Assembly: GCF_020164455.1 (NCBI RefSeq)
Contig: NZ_JAIQWW010000015.1
Span: 1-64,000 of the forward strand
Length of the DNA: 64,000 bases
From: Phyllobacterium chamaecytisi
GTDB lineage: Bacteria > Pseudomonadota > Alphaproteobacteria > Rhizobiales > Rhizobiaceae
Reading direction: 5' to 3'
The notes beneath the pieces are model-generated. The model did no database searches. It was given only the letters and a program-made list of their open reading frames with translations, and was not told the origin of the DNA. The position numbers and the translations under genes are program-made. Positions 45,127-53,339 of the stretch are shown here, piece after piece. Numbering within the stretch: the stretch's first letter is position 1; each line of letters starts with the position of its first letter.

Positions 45127-45567
45127 TCAGTGATGAGCGGTCCCGGCAATGTATTCATGTAGCGCCTGCTCGTTGCGAAGCGCTTCGTCGAGGCGGTGCT
45201 TGACCACGTCGCCGATGCTCACCACACCGACAGCGGCGCCGCCATCCATGACCAATACATGGCGCGTGCGCCGCTCGGTCATGATCGCCATCACAAAGGG
45301 CAGAAAATCCTCTGTCGAACAGGTCGCCACACTGCGGTTCATGATGTCGGCGACCCGCATTATGGGCGCCTCGGTTCCGTATTCAGCCACCGCATTGCAG
45401 CAGTCCCGCTCCGACAGAGTGCCCAGGCATTCCCCGGGCGAACGGCTGACGACCACAAAACCGATGTTATTGTCTCGAAACAGCCGCAGGACTTCTACCA
45501 TCGGCTCATCTGGTGTGACCGAAATGAGCTCGGGAGACTTACTCTTCAAGATTTGGCAGACGTGCAT
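45127..45567 (-). CDS. CBS-domain-pair protein
   Basis: A 146-residue protein of two CBS domains: about residues 7-62 (ELISVTPDEPMVEVLRLFRD, GFVVVSRSPGECLGTLSERD) and 75-130 (SVATCSTEDFLPFVMAIMTE, HVLVMDGGAAVGVVSIGDVV). Such stand-alone pairs bind adenine nucleotides. It lies 45 bp after nuoI on the same strand and should be co-transcribed with nuoH-nuoI. That suggests it senses energy charge in connection with complex I. No catalytic domain is attached. Confidence 0.9.
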   Translation of the reverse strand: MHVCQILKSKSPELISVTPDEPMVEVLRLFRDNNIGFVVVSRSPGECLGTLSERDCCNAVAEYGTEAPIMRVADIMNRSVATCSTEDFLPFVMAIMTERRTRHVLVMDGGAAVGVVSIGDVVKHRLDEALRNEQALHEYIAGTAHH

Positions 45568-45612
45568 CTAAGCCTCCTCTTTGCGCGCTCCGGCTTGATT
45601 GGCGGCGCGCGG

Positions 45613-46179
45613 TTACGTTCGCCGGATATTCCGCCACCAGTTGTATCCCCGCCGCTCGCTCGTCTCGACGAGAACATCTTGCTCGGTGTTCAGGCGCGCA
45701 GCGACCACACCGCCACCGGTCCTCGCCTTGCCCGGCTTGCCGAGCAGATCTTCCCGCCCGACTACTAGGTCACGCGAGGAAAAACTCGAAAACTCATACT
45801 GTTGGCCAAGCGCGATCGCGTCGGCCGGGCAGGCGTCCTCGCACAGCCCGCAAAATAGGCACCGGGCCATGTCGATCTCGAACTTTGCCGGGTGCCGGCT
45901 GCCCTTGTCGTCCTCATAGGGAATGACTTCGATGCAGTCGCAGGGGCAAATCCGTGCGCAAAGTTCGCAGGCCACGCATTTGATCTCGCCCTCGTCGTCG
46001 CGCGTGAGGAAGTGATGCCCGCGGTAACGCGGGTAGGGCAACCATTTTTCCTTGTCCGGATACTGCATGGTCACGGATCTGGAGAACATGTAGCCGAAGG
46101 TCAAAGCCAATGCACTCACCAGATCAGCGAAGAACGCCCATCCGATCCATGCTCCAACTCCGTGCCGCGCGTGCGACAT
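45613..46179 (-). CDS. nuoI: NADH-quinone oxidoreductase subunit I
   Basis: A 188-residue subunit with two [4Fe-4S] clusters, N6a and N6b: Cys68, 71, 74 and 78 (CVACELCARICP) and Cys107, 110, 113 and 117 (CLFCGLCEDACP). An amphipathic N-terminus with FFADLVSALALTFGYMFSRS anchors it on the membrane. It is 30 bp after nuoH on the minus strand, separated from the rest of the subunits, which run towards it. Confidence 0.95.
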   Translation of the reverse strand: MSHARHGVGAWIGWAFFADLVSALALTFGYMFSRSVTMQYPDKEKWLPYPRYRGHHFLTRDDEGEIKCVACELCARICPCDCIEVIPYEDDKGSRHPAKFEIDMARCLFCGLCEDACPADAIALGQQYEFSSFSSRDLVVGREDLLGKPGKARTGGGVVAARLNTEQDVLVETSERRGYNWWRNIRRT

Positions 46180-46209
46180 CGCCGCCTCGCTACGGGGCCG
46201 CTATGGCCC

Positions 46210-47196
46210 CTATAAGAAAGCAATACCGGTTATTATTATGTTCGCCATCGACAGAGGAAGCAAGACTTTCCACCCGATCGCCATCAGTTGGTCGTAGCGG
46301 TAGCGCGGGAAAGTGAAGCGGAACCAGATAAACAAATAGACGAAGAACGCGACCTTGAGCAGAAACCAGAGGAGCGGTGGCAGAGGGACCAGCATGCCGT
46401 TCCAGCCGCCGAAGAACAGGATCACCACCAGGACAGACACCAGCAACACGATGGCATATTCGCTGACCATGAAGAAGGCAAAGCGGATACCGCTGTATTC
46501 GGTATGGAACCCGGCCCCCAGATCGCCCTCCGCTTCCGCCAGGTCGAAGGGAATGCGCTGCGCTTCGGCCAGTCCGGCGACGAAGAACACGAAGAAGCCG
46601 ACCGGTTGGTAGACGACGTTCCAGACGTCGGCTTGCGCCCGCACGATCTCGAGCAGGCTCATGGATTGCGCCAACATTACCACGCCGATGACCGCGAACC
46701 CCATCGGGATCTCGTAGCTGATCATCTGCGCACAGGTCCTGAGGCTGCCAAGGACCGCGTATTTGCTGTTTGCGGCCCAACCGCCGAAGATGACGCCATA
46801 GACCTCGAGCCCGATCACCGCGAAGACGAAAAGGAGCGCCACATTCATGTTGGAGACGTAGAGTGTGATCTCGGCGCCGAGGACCGAGACGGTTTCGCCG
46901 AATGGGATCGCGACGAACACCACAAAAGGCGGGGTGAGAGCCAGGATTGGCGCCAGTTTGAACAGGAAGCGGTCGGCCTCTGCCGGGATGTGGTCCTCTT
47001 TGGTTAACAGCTTGATTCCGTCCGCCACCGGCTGCAGCAGGCCGTGCCACCCCACCCGCATCGGCCCCATCCGCTGCTGCATGCGCCCGGCAATCTTGCG
47101 TTCCAGCCAGGTTAACGGCAAGGGCAGCAGCAGGAGGATCGCAATCAACAACGCGACCTTGAAGGCAATCAGGCCAAGGGCGACGATAAGTTCCAT
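46210..47196 (-). CDS. nuoH: NADH-quinone oxidoreductase subunit H
   Basis: A 328-residue membrane subunit with eight helices that forms the quinone entry. PLTWLERKIAGRMQQRMGPM, GWHGLLQPVADGIKLLTKED, and RIPFDLAEAEGDLGAGFHTE (acidic quinone-site loop) are canonical, and WFRFTFPRYRYDQLMAIGWK closes the protein. It begins the minus-strand unit nuoH-nuoI-CBS. Confidence 0.96.
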   Translation of the reverse strand: MELIVALGLIAFKVALLIAILLLLPLPLTWLERKIAGRMQQRMGPMRVGWHGLLQPVADGIKLLTKEDHIPAEADRFLFKLAPILALTPPFVVFVAIPFGETVSVLGAEITLYVSNMNVALLFVFAVIGLEVYGVIFGGWAANSKYAVLGSLRTCAQMISYEIPMGFAVIGVVMLAQSMSLLEIVRAQADVWNVVYQPVGFFVFFVAGLAEAQRIPFDLAEAEGDLGAGFHTEYSGIRFAFFMVSEYAIVLLVSVLVVILFFGGWNGMLVPLPPLLWFLLKVAFFVYLFIWFRFTFPRYRYDQLMAIGWKVLLPLSMANIIITGIAFL

Positions 47197-47546
47197 GATC
47201 CGCGACTACTTATTCAACGGGGTTGAAACGCGCGACCGGACTTTGGCTCCGGCCGTACTGAGCACTTTCCGCTAATGCACGGTACGACGGCGACGCACCA
47301 CATGCAATGCCATCACAACTATGTCGTCGCTGGCACGGTGTGTCCGGACTCAGGACATCTGATACGAGTGGTTTGATGCGCACTTTTGGGTGCGGATCAT
47401 TCGCTGATCCGCGCCAGGATCATTGCAACCACTGTTGTCGCCCAGCTTCTTTGGCATGATCAAATGGGTTGGGCGGGCCTAGCTAGGCCCCAGCCACAGG
47501 CGTTAACTCCGCGTCGGCCGCCGAGGCGCGACCAAGATCGCGACAT
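47197..47546. other. Gene-free stretch between nuoH and the YbaK-type gene
   Basis: No ORF with a ribosome site or protein-like composition. The promoter for nuoH-nuoI-CBS should lie in its left part. No repeats or RNA genes were seen. Confidence 0.5.
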
Positions 47547-48017
47547 CTACGATAGGTGGCTGAAGCGGGCGACCCGCGCATCCTTCATGAGGTTGCGAAA
47601 GTTTGTTCCACTGACGTGCACCAGTGTCTTGTGGTCACCGCCCTCGAAATAGACGTCGCTGGCGTCGCCGAGGCTTTCGTCGAGGATCACCGGCACATCG
47701 TAGGCCGACCCGATTGGCGGCACCGCGCCAATGTCACAATCGGCGAAGAGCGAACTGACCTCCTCCTCTGAGGCGAGACCAAGGCGCCTGTCCACCACAT
47801 CCTGCAATGTGGAGAGCTCGATCCGGTGCGTGCTCGGAACAACGGCTAGCACGTACCCCATTTCGTGATGCACGACCACCGATTTGGCCAGCCTGCCGCC
47901 TGGAACACGTGCCGCCCGCGCCGACTGGCTGGTTGTTGCTGTACGGTGATGAGCGACGGTGTCGTAGGGGATACCCTGACCGTCGATATAGTCCCGGAGT
48001 TTCGTTGCGATTGTCAT
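47547..48017 (-). CDS. YbaK/EbsC-type aminoacyl-tRNA deacylase
   Basis: A 156-residue protein of the YbaK/ProX editing-domain family. LAKSVVVHHEMGYVLAVVPS contains the conserved Lys of the deacylase site, and GAVPPIGSAYDVPVILDESL with DVYFEGGDHKTLVHVSGTNF are the family C-terminal motifs. It hydrolyses mischarged tRNAs such as Cys-tRNA-Pro or Ala-tRNA-Pro. It stands alone on the minus strand. Confidence 0.88.
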   Translation of the reverse strand: MTIATKLRDYIDGQGIPYDTVAHHRTATTSQSARAARVPGGRLAKSVVVHHEMGYVLAVVPSTHRIELSTLQDVVDRRLGLASEEEVSSLFADCDIGAVPPIGSAYDVPVILDESLGDASDVYFEGGDHKTLVHVSGTNFRNLMKDARVARFSHLS

Positions 48018-48263
48018 CGTAGGCGCCCCTCATGTTGCGTGGTGAGGCATAAAAAGACATTCTCCTCTCATAACCTGCGAAGTCAACGACGAATGAGAGG
48101 CACAATTGCAGCAGTGCCTCGGTTCGGTTGCTCACATTTCCGGCTTGCTGTCACGGAGACCGCTACAACTGCCATTTGAGCCGACGGATCAGTTCGAGCG
48201 GATCGCGCAAACTGAACTTGGGATTATTGCCTTCAAGATATCAACCTTCCACCATCAGACGGC

Positions 48264-48731
48264 TCAAGAGAAAGCGATAGTCTGCGTGACAAATCGTTTA
48301 AAGGCTTCCAAGGTTTCCGGACTGACATGGTGCTCGATGCCTTCTGCATCAATTCTTGCCGTCTCAATACTGATGCCAATAGCGCATAGAAACGATTCAA
48401 CTATGTGATGGCGCTCACGGCTCTGTTCCGCGAGCTGTTTGCCGATATCCGTCAGAAAGATGCCACGATATCGGCGCTGTTGAATATAGCCGTCCGCAGC
48501 CAGCCGCTTCAGCATTTTCGCTACGGTCGGCTGAGCCACTCCAAGACGCAGTGCTATATCGACCTGCCTGGCCTCGCCCCCGTCCTCGATAAGATCCGCG
48601 ATCAGCTCGACATAATCCTCGACCAACTCCGTCCGCCGGTTGTGACGGGTTCGCCGGAAACTCTCCATGTGTGTGCTGGGGTCAACGAGCAAACTCTCGG
48701 AATCGCTGTGCGGTTTGTCATCGGGACTCAT
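48264..48731 (-). CDS. mntR: Manganese-responsive regulator MntR (DtxR family)
   Basis: A 155-residue protein. [20 protein letters not shown] with [20 protein letters not shown] is the DtxR/MntR winged helix, and [20 protein letters not shown] then [17 protein letters not shown] the metal-binding/dimerisation helices with the Glu and His ligands of MntR. It is very close to enterobacterial MntR in layout. ATG 48731 is preferred over GTG 48743. It is divergent from the multicopper oxidase gene, with a matching operator in between. Confidence 0.93.
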   Translation of the reverse strand: MSPDDKPHSDSESLLVDPSTHMESFRRTRHNRRTELVEDYVELIADLIEDGGEARQVDIALRLGVAQPTVAKMLKRLAADGYIQQRRYRGIFLTDIGKQLAEQSRERHHIVESFLCAIGISIETARIDAEGIEHHVSPETLEAFKRFVTQTIAFS

Positions 48732-48866
48732 ATGATTCTTCACTTTCGGTAAATTTTTTAAAGCAAGAATTTTCTAACATAGCCCTGGCTATTCTTCCAT
48801 CATATCTGACAAATTTCCACACTGCAGGAAATTTTCAAGTCTCGGCGAATGGGGCAATCAACCAAA

Positions 48867-48882
48867 TATAGCACTTGCTATA
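48867..48882. promoter_or_regulatory. MntR-box-like operator over the oxidase promoter
   Basis: TATAGCA-CT-TGCTATA is a perfect inverted repeat with 7-bp arms. The ATAGCA/TGCTAT halves match those of known MntR boxes. A -10 hexamer TATACT (48879-48884) overlaps the right arm, so MntR with manganese bound would block transcription of the oxidase-permease unit starting at 48939. The site may also serve mntR itself. Confidence 0.7.
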
Positions 48883-48938
48883 CTATGAGTATGATGCTTT
48901 ACTTCATTTAAGTAGCTAATCGGAGCGCCGACTGAATA

Positions 48939-50060
48939 ATGCTGAAATGGGCACAGACGAATCTGAGCAGGCGGCGTCTGTTGGGCGGAAGCATCGCGAC
49001 GATCGGCGCATCAGCGATCTGTTCCAGCGGTGCGACGGCGCAGGAAGTCCATGGAAATCACGGAGGATCGACACCGAACGCCGACGCGGCGACATCTGCC
49101 CATAGGTCAGCGCACGGAGCGATGATCACTGTTGGTTCGGTCGACAATGCCCGTAATGGTTTCGATCCGACAACGATGTTAACGGATTGGTACACTGGCG
49201 TCGTCAGTGAACTCCCGGACGGCCGCAAACAACGTAGTTTCGAGATCACTGTCGAAGAGAAGGAGATAGAGATCGCGCCGGGTGTCATGTTCCCGGCCTG
49301 GACTTATAACGGCCGAGTACCGGGTCCTGCGCTTCGCGCAACTGAGGGCGACCGTCTTAAAATCACTCTCAAAAACAATGGATCACATCCCCATTCCCTG
49401 CATTTCCATGGGATCCATTCCGCGCGGATGGATGGCGTTCCCGGCGCGGGGGTCATCGATCCAGGCGAAGAGTTCGTTTATGAATTCGATGCAAAACCAT
49501 TTGGCTGCCATCTTTATCATTGCCATGCTCTGCCGCTGACCAGACACCTGCACAAAGGCATGTATGGTCTGTTCGTGGTCGATCCTGATCCAGCGCGGCA
49601 TCCGGAATATGCCGACATTGCAAAATCACGTCTTCTTGGTTCGCCAGAAAATGCGCAGTGGCAAGAATTGGCCATGGTCATGAACGCGTTCGATACGAAC
49701 TTCGACGGCGAAAATGAATTCTACGCATGCAATACGATTGCTCATTGCTATGCGAAGGAACCGATCGAGATCGTGCGTGACCGGCCCGTTCGTATATACT
49801 TGGTCAATATCACCGAGTTTGACCCGATTAACTCGTTCCATCTGCATGCCAATTTCTTTGACTATTACGATCAGGGAACGACGTTGACGCCAACGCTGAA
49901 GACCGTCGACCTGGTCATGCAGTGCCAGGCGCAGCGTGGCATTCTCGAGTTTACGTTCAAGGAACATGAGCCCGGCCTCTACATGTTCCATGCGCATCAA
50001 TCGGAATTTACGGAACTTGGCTGGATGGGCATGTTCGATGTCAGGGAGACGGTGTCATGA
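48939..50060 (+). CDS. Two-domain multicopper oxidase, Tat-exported
   Basis: A 373-residue secreted protein. The N-terminus SRRRLLGGSIATIGASAIC is a Tat signal. Domain 1 has HFHG (His155, His157) and HLYHCHALPLTRHLHKGM (His194-Cys195-His196, His205, Met208), which gives a type 1 copper plus half of a trinuclear site. Domain 2 has His301-x-His303 and His351-x-His353 but no Cys, so the trinuclear centre would form between subunits, as in trimeric two-domain laccases. It overlaps the ZIP permease gene by 4 bp and has an MntR-box upstream. Oxidation of Mn(II), Fe(II) or Cu(I) before uptake is a reasonable inference; the substrate is not proven. Confidence 0.9.
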   Translation: MLKWAQTNLSRRRLLGGSIATIGASAICSSGATAQEVHGNHGGSTPNADAATSAHRSAHGAMITVGSVDNARNGFDPTTMLTDWYTGVVSELPDGRKQRSFEITVEEKEIEIAPGVMFPAWTYNGRVPGPALRATEGDRLKITLKNNGSHPHSLHFHGIHSARMDGVPGAGVIDPGEEFVYEFDAKPFGCHLYHCHALPLTRHLHKGMYGLFVVDPDPARHPEYADIAKSRLLGSPENAQWQELAMVMNAFDTNFDGENEFYACNTIAHCYAKEPIEIVRDRPVRIYLVNITEFDPINSFHLHANFFDYYDQGTTLTPTLKTVDLVMQCQAQRGILEFTFKEHEPGLYMFHAHQSEFTELGWMGMFDVRETVS

Positions 50061-51259
50061 TGCACGAACCTGTCAACGTTACCCCGGCGCGCGCGCCGGC
50101 ATCGTCTGGATTGTCGCCTTTGCTCTGGTTGTTGGTCCCCGTCGCCATTCTGGCAATGGCAATCGTCTGGTTGTTCCAGGCAAATCCTCTCCAAGGTTTT
50201 AACAACGGGGCACCACCCGTCGAAAACCTGACGATCGAGCGGACGATCCTTGACCACAACGGATTGCGGTTGCTCGTTCGCGCCGGAGGCTCCGATCCGA
50301 TGGTGATTGCGCAGGTTCAGGTCGATGATGCCTATTGGGAATTCCAGAAAGACCCGCAGGGTCCCATTGCAAGGGGCGACACAACCTGGATCAGCTTGCC
50401 CTTCCCGTGGGTACTCGGGGAGACGCATAAGGTGAATTTTGTCACAAATACCGGAGCGACGTTCGAGCACGAGATTGCCGTGGCGGTGCCGACACCGATC
50501 GCCACATCCGGAAGCCTGTGGTCACAAGCCATTCTCGGTGCATTCGTGGGAATTCTACCCGTCGCCATCGGCCTGATGTGTTATCCCGCCCTGCGTGGCG
50601 CGGGTCCCGGAACAATGACATTTCTTCTGGCCATGACTGTTGGGCTGCTGGCCTTCCTGCTGGTTGACACCGTGGTCGAGGCGCTTGAATTTGCTGAAAA
50701 GTCAGCGCCAATCTTCCAGGGTAGCGTCATGGTTGTGCTCGTCGCAATTACCAGCTTCCTTGTGCTGATGGGTATTGGTCGGCGGCACGGAACACCGACG
50801 GGACTGGCTTTAGCAACATACATCGCTCTCGGCATCGGTCTGCACAATTTCGGCGAGGGATTGGCGATAGGCGCGGCATTTACCGCTGGCGCGGCCGGGC
50901 TCGGGACGTTCCTCGTGCTCGGCTTTACACTGCACAACATCACAGAAGGCATCGGAATTGCGGCTCCTATGTTGAAGAAGAGCCCCACGCTAGCCTCGTT
51001 CGCAGGCTTGGCACTGTTGGCTGGTAGCCCCGCCGTTGCCGGAATATGGGTGGGCAGTCTCGCATACGCGCCACAATGGACCGCCATTGCTCTAGCCATC
51101 GGCGCAGGGGCTATCGCCCAGGTTATTGTCGAAATCAGCGCGCTCATCGCTCGGCCGCAAAACCAAGGTATTACTGCATTGCTGTCACCGTCAGCGTTTG
51201 GCGGATTAGCAGCAGGTACCGCCTTCATGTACACCACTGCCATGCTCGTTAAACTCTGA
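50057..51259 (+). CDS. ZIP-family metal permease with N-terminal non-cytoplasmic domain
   Basis: A 400-residue membrane protein. Helix 1 (about residues 20-41) is followed by a soluble domain of roughly 105 residues (GAPPVENLTIERTILDHNGL to FVTNTGATFEHEIAVAVPTP), probably beta-rich and facing the periplasm. The ZIP core begins near residue 152 and contains the paired metal-site motifs His263-NFGE267-G and His293-NITE297-G. ZIP proteins bring divalent metals such as Zn, Fe or Mn into the cytoplasm; the added domain is unusual. ATGA overlap with the oxidase gene means both are made together. The domain may dock the oxidase or receive its product. Confidence 0.88.
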   Translation: MMHEPVNVTPARAPASSGLSPLLWLLVPVAILAMAIVWLFQANPLQGFNNGAPPVENLTIERTILDHNGLRLLVRAGGSDPMVIAQVQVDDAYWEFQKDPQGPIARGDTTWISLPFPWVLGETHKVNFVTNTGATFEHEIAVAVPTPIATSGSLWSQAILGAFVGILPVAIGLMCYPALRGAGPGTMTFLLAMTVGLLAFLLVDTVVEALEFAEKSAPIFQGSVMVVLVAITSFLVLMGIGRRHGTPTGLALATYIALGIGLHNFGEGLAIGAAFTAGAAGLGTFLVLGFTLHNITEGIGIAAPMLKKSPTLASFAGLALLAGSPAVAGIWVGSLAYAPQWTAIALAIGAGAIAQVIVEISALIARPQNQGITALLSPSAFGGLAAGTAFMYTTAMLVKL

Positions 51260-51522
51260 CAACGAGGTGCGGTTTGACCAAATGGGCGCGCGTGGTCGGG
51301 TCATTCTTCAGAGTCCATTGGCGCTCAGACCCACACCGATTAAAAGCCAAAGGGGATCAATCATGGCAAAGCGGCCAAGAACGGTTTCTCAGGGCCAGAG
51401 AATTCGTTTGGATAGGATCAGTTCTCACCTCGCTATCGCTGTTCGGTTGGTTTTTGCGGTAGAACAGCGGGAGCTGCCACGTTATTTTTGACTTAACTGT
51501 TCGGGGCTAATTCGTTGAAAAA
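51260..51522. other. Gene-free spacer after the permease gene
   Basis: Short ORFs at 51267-51491 and 51274-51462 have no ribosome site and no recognisable content. It ends at the IS6-family remnant and may be partly derived from it. Confidence 0.45.
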
Positions 51523-51723
51523 TGAGTAAGCCCGACGTCAGTTACAAGAACCATCGCTTTCATCGATTCCTTTGAGCCTGCGGCTGATGGAGGAGATGCT
51601 GCTGGAGCGCGGCGTCGTCGTCTCCCATGAAACGATCCGTCGATGGGGCAGGAAGTTTGGTCCCAGCTATATCCGTCGTCTTCGTCGCAAGCGGCCTTCG
51701 CCGAATGATATTTGGCATCTTGA
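51523..51723 (+). pseudogene. IS6-family transposase remnant
   Basis: The start MSKPDVSYKNHRFHRF is followed by a short deletion and frameshift. Then LSLRLMEEMLLERGVVVSHE and TIRRWGRKFGPSYIRRLRRK followed by WHLD match the N-terminal HTH region of IS6/IS26-type transposases up to the first Asp of the DDE triad. The catalytic domain is missing after that point. No terminal inverted repeats were found. Confidence 0.8.
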
Positions 51724-51916
51724 CCTGCCACGGAAGCGTGATGGAATCAGTTCCAGGAAAGACTACCAGCCTTATCTCACGCCAAATTTGGATCTATGTC
51801 TGGCCAGGCTTTTATCAGGACTGCGACTTGAGCCGCAACGACAAAAGACCATTTCTCCAGATTGCCGTAAAGGTCTATAATTACATCGTATACTGCCTCC
51901 ACGGAGGGGGCCGTCG

Positions 51917-52000
51917 ATGAATGACCTCATTGCCTTTATGTCGCTTACAGCCATCGGTTTGATAATCGTAACAAACCTCCTGGTGACGATCTACGATTAG
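51917..52000 (+). CDS. Candidate 27-residue membrane peptide
   Basis: ATG 51917 follows the strong ribosome site GGAGGGGG (51903-51910) by 6 bases. The 27 residues consist of MNDLIAFMSLTAIGLIIVTN followed by LLVTIYD: a single hydrophobic helix with short polar ends. This is the make-up of small membrane proteins that regulate transporters, such as KdpF-like peptides. It lies within decayed DNA, so it could also be a chance ORF. Confidence 0.45.
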   Translation: MNDLIAFMSLTAIGLIIVTNLLVTIYD

Positions 52001-52566
52001 CTTGGCTGAGGCTCTCGGCTCTTGGACAAGACCACCAGCGGGCCGCCGGGATTGAGTGTTCTCGTGATTCGCGTTTTCGTCGACGCCGTAACCTTCCTTG
52101 CTCAAACTGGTGCACTCCGCATGACAAATGGAGAAAGTCCTATTCTCCGATAGGTATCACGGTAAGAAAATGACGGCGCCGCCGCTTGACGGTTTCTCCG
52201 ATATCTCCCGTAAATCTACGGGTGGAATGGAGGAGTCATGGCCATAGACTGGATTGCTACACTACAAGAAAGGCGGACCTGGTACTGAGATCTCTACGAA
52301 GGTGGCGAAGTCGCTGATTATTCTATGGATCTCTACAATCGGTGCAGATGCTTCGGATTTCGCAGCGCAGGAACGCATTCGCGACTACGCTATCCGCCCG
52401 CCATAATCACGTTGTGACAAGCGTCCGCAATGGCATGTTGCGGTCGGCAAACCCAAAATGGTCACTCTTATTGCCTCCGTCAGAAAACTCCTGACGATCG
52501 ATGCCACTATGGCCGCTCGCCAAACAAATACGGTCGTTCGCATTGGCGCGGTTCACTTGTACACCG
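52001..52566. other. Decayed stretch with gene remnants
   Basis: At 52238-52288, after an AGGAG site, is a 16-codon ORF, MAIDWIATLQERRTWY, whose start matches the intact protein at 25470-25790 in 10 of its first 12 positions. The frame stays open after the TGA for a while (DLYEGGEVADYSMDLYNR), suggesting a pseudogene. Nothing else in the stretch looks functional. Confidence 0.5.
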
Positions 52567-53325
52567 CTATCTGGATTTAGTTGCCGCAACCTTGAAGAAG
52601 TCGCCGAGTTCCATCGGGAATGGAAACACGATCGTTGAATTCTTCTCATTGGCGATCACATTCAGCGTGCTGAGATAACGCAGTTGCATGGCTTCAGGGC
52701 GCTGCCCCAGGATATGGGCGGCCTCTAGCAATTTCTGAGCAGCTTGCTGCTCGCCCTCGGCGTTGATGACTTTGGCTCGCCGTTCGCGTTCGGCCTCGGC
52801 TTGCCTGGCGATGGCGCGCACCATCGTTTCGTTGAGATCAACATGTTTGATCTCGACATTTGCAACCTTGATGCCCCATGCGTCAGTCTGCGCGTCGAGA
52901 ATTTCCTGAATATCGCTATTGAGCTTGTCTCGCTCGGCCAGCATCTCGTCAAGATCGTGCTTGCCAAGGACAGAACGTAACGTCGTCTGGGCAAGCTGGC
53001 TCGTTGCCATCAGGAAGTCCTCGACCTGGATCATCGCCCGCTCGGGATCGATCACACGGAAATAGAGAACTGCGTTGACGCGCACCGAGACATTGTCCTT
53101 CGAGATTACGTCCTGGCTTGGCACATCGTGCACCACTGTCCGCAGATCGACACGCAGCATTTGCTGGACGAAGGGGATGAGGATGATCAGGCCCGGTCCT
53201 TTAACGCCGGTGAAGCGGCCAAGCGTAAACACCACGCCGCGTTGATATTCCCGCAATATCTTGATCGCGGCAGCCAAGAGCATCAGCAGGATGATGAGAA
53301 TCGGAATCAAGACAGTGATAAGCAT
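52567..53325 (-). CDS. Slipin (stomatin-like SPFH/band 7 protein)
   Basis: A 252-residue membrane-anchored protein. An N-terminal hydrophobic hairpin ([20 protein letters not shown]) precedes the SPFH domain: [40 protein letters not shown] and [21 protein letters not shown] coiled-coil part rich in Glu/Ala/Arg ([20 protein letters not shown]) and a short C-terminus follow. ATG at 53323-53325 fits the family. It pairs with the NfeD/ClpP-class protease gene 14 bp upstream, the standard stomatin operon partner. Confidence 0.93.
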   Translation of the reverse strand: MLITVLIPILIILLMLLAAAIKILREYQRGVVFTLGRFTGVKGPGLIILIPFVQQMLRVDLRTVVHDVPSQDVISKDNVSVRVNAVLYFRVIDPERAMIQVEDFLMATSQLAQTTLRSVLGKHDLDEMLAERDKLNSDIQEILDAQTDAWGIKVANVEIKHVDLNETMVRAIARQAEAERERRAKVINAEGEQQAAQKLLEAAHILGQRPEAMQLRYLSTLNVIANEKNSTIVFPFPMELGDFFKVAATKSR

Positions 53326-53339
53326 TGGAAAGTCCTCCA

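Noticed and set aside
48939-50060. Copper nitrite reductase NirK
   Set aside because: The first domain has His-Cys-His and the second domain has HxH pairs as in trinuclear multicopper oxidases; gene context is metal uptake, not denitrification.
51572-51880. 103-codon ORF as an intact transposase
   Set aside because: Similarity to IS6 transposases stops at the first catalytic Asp and the start is deleted, so it is a remnant.
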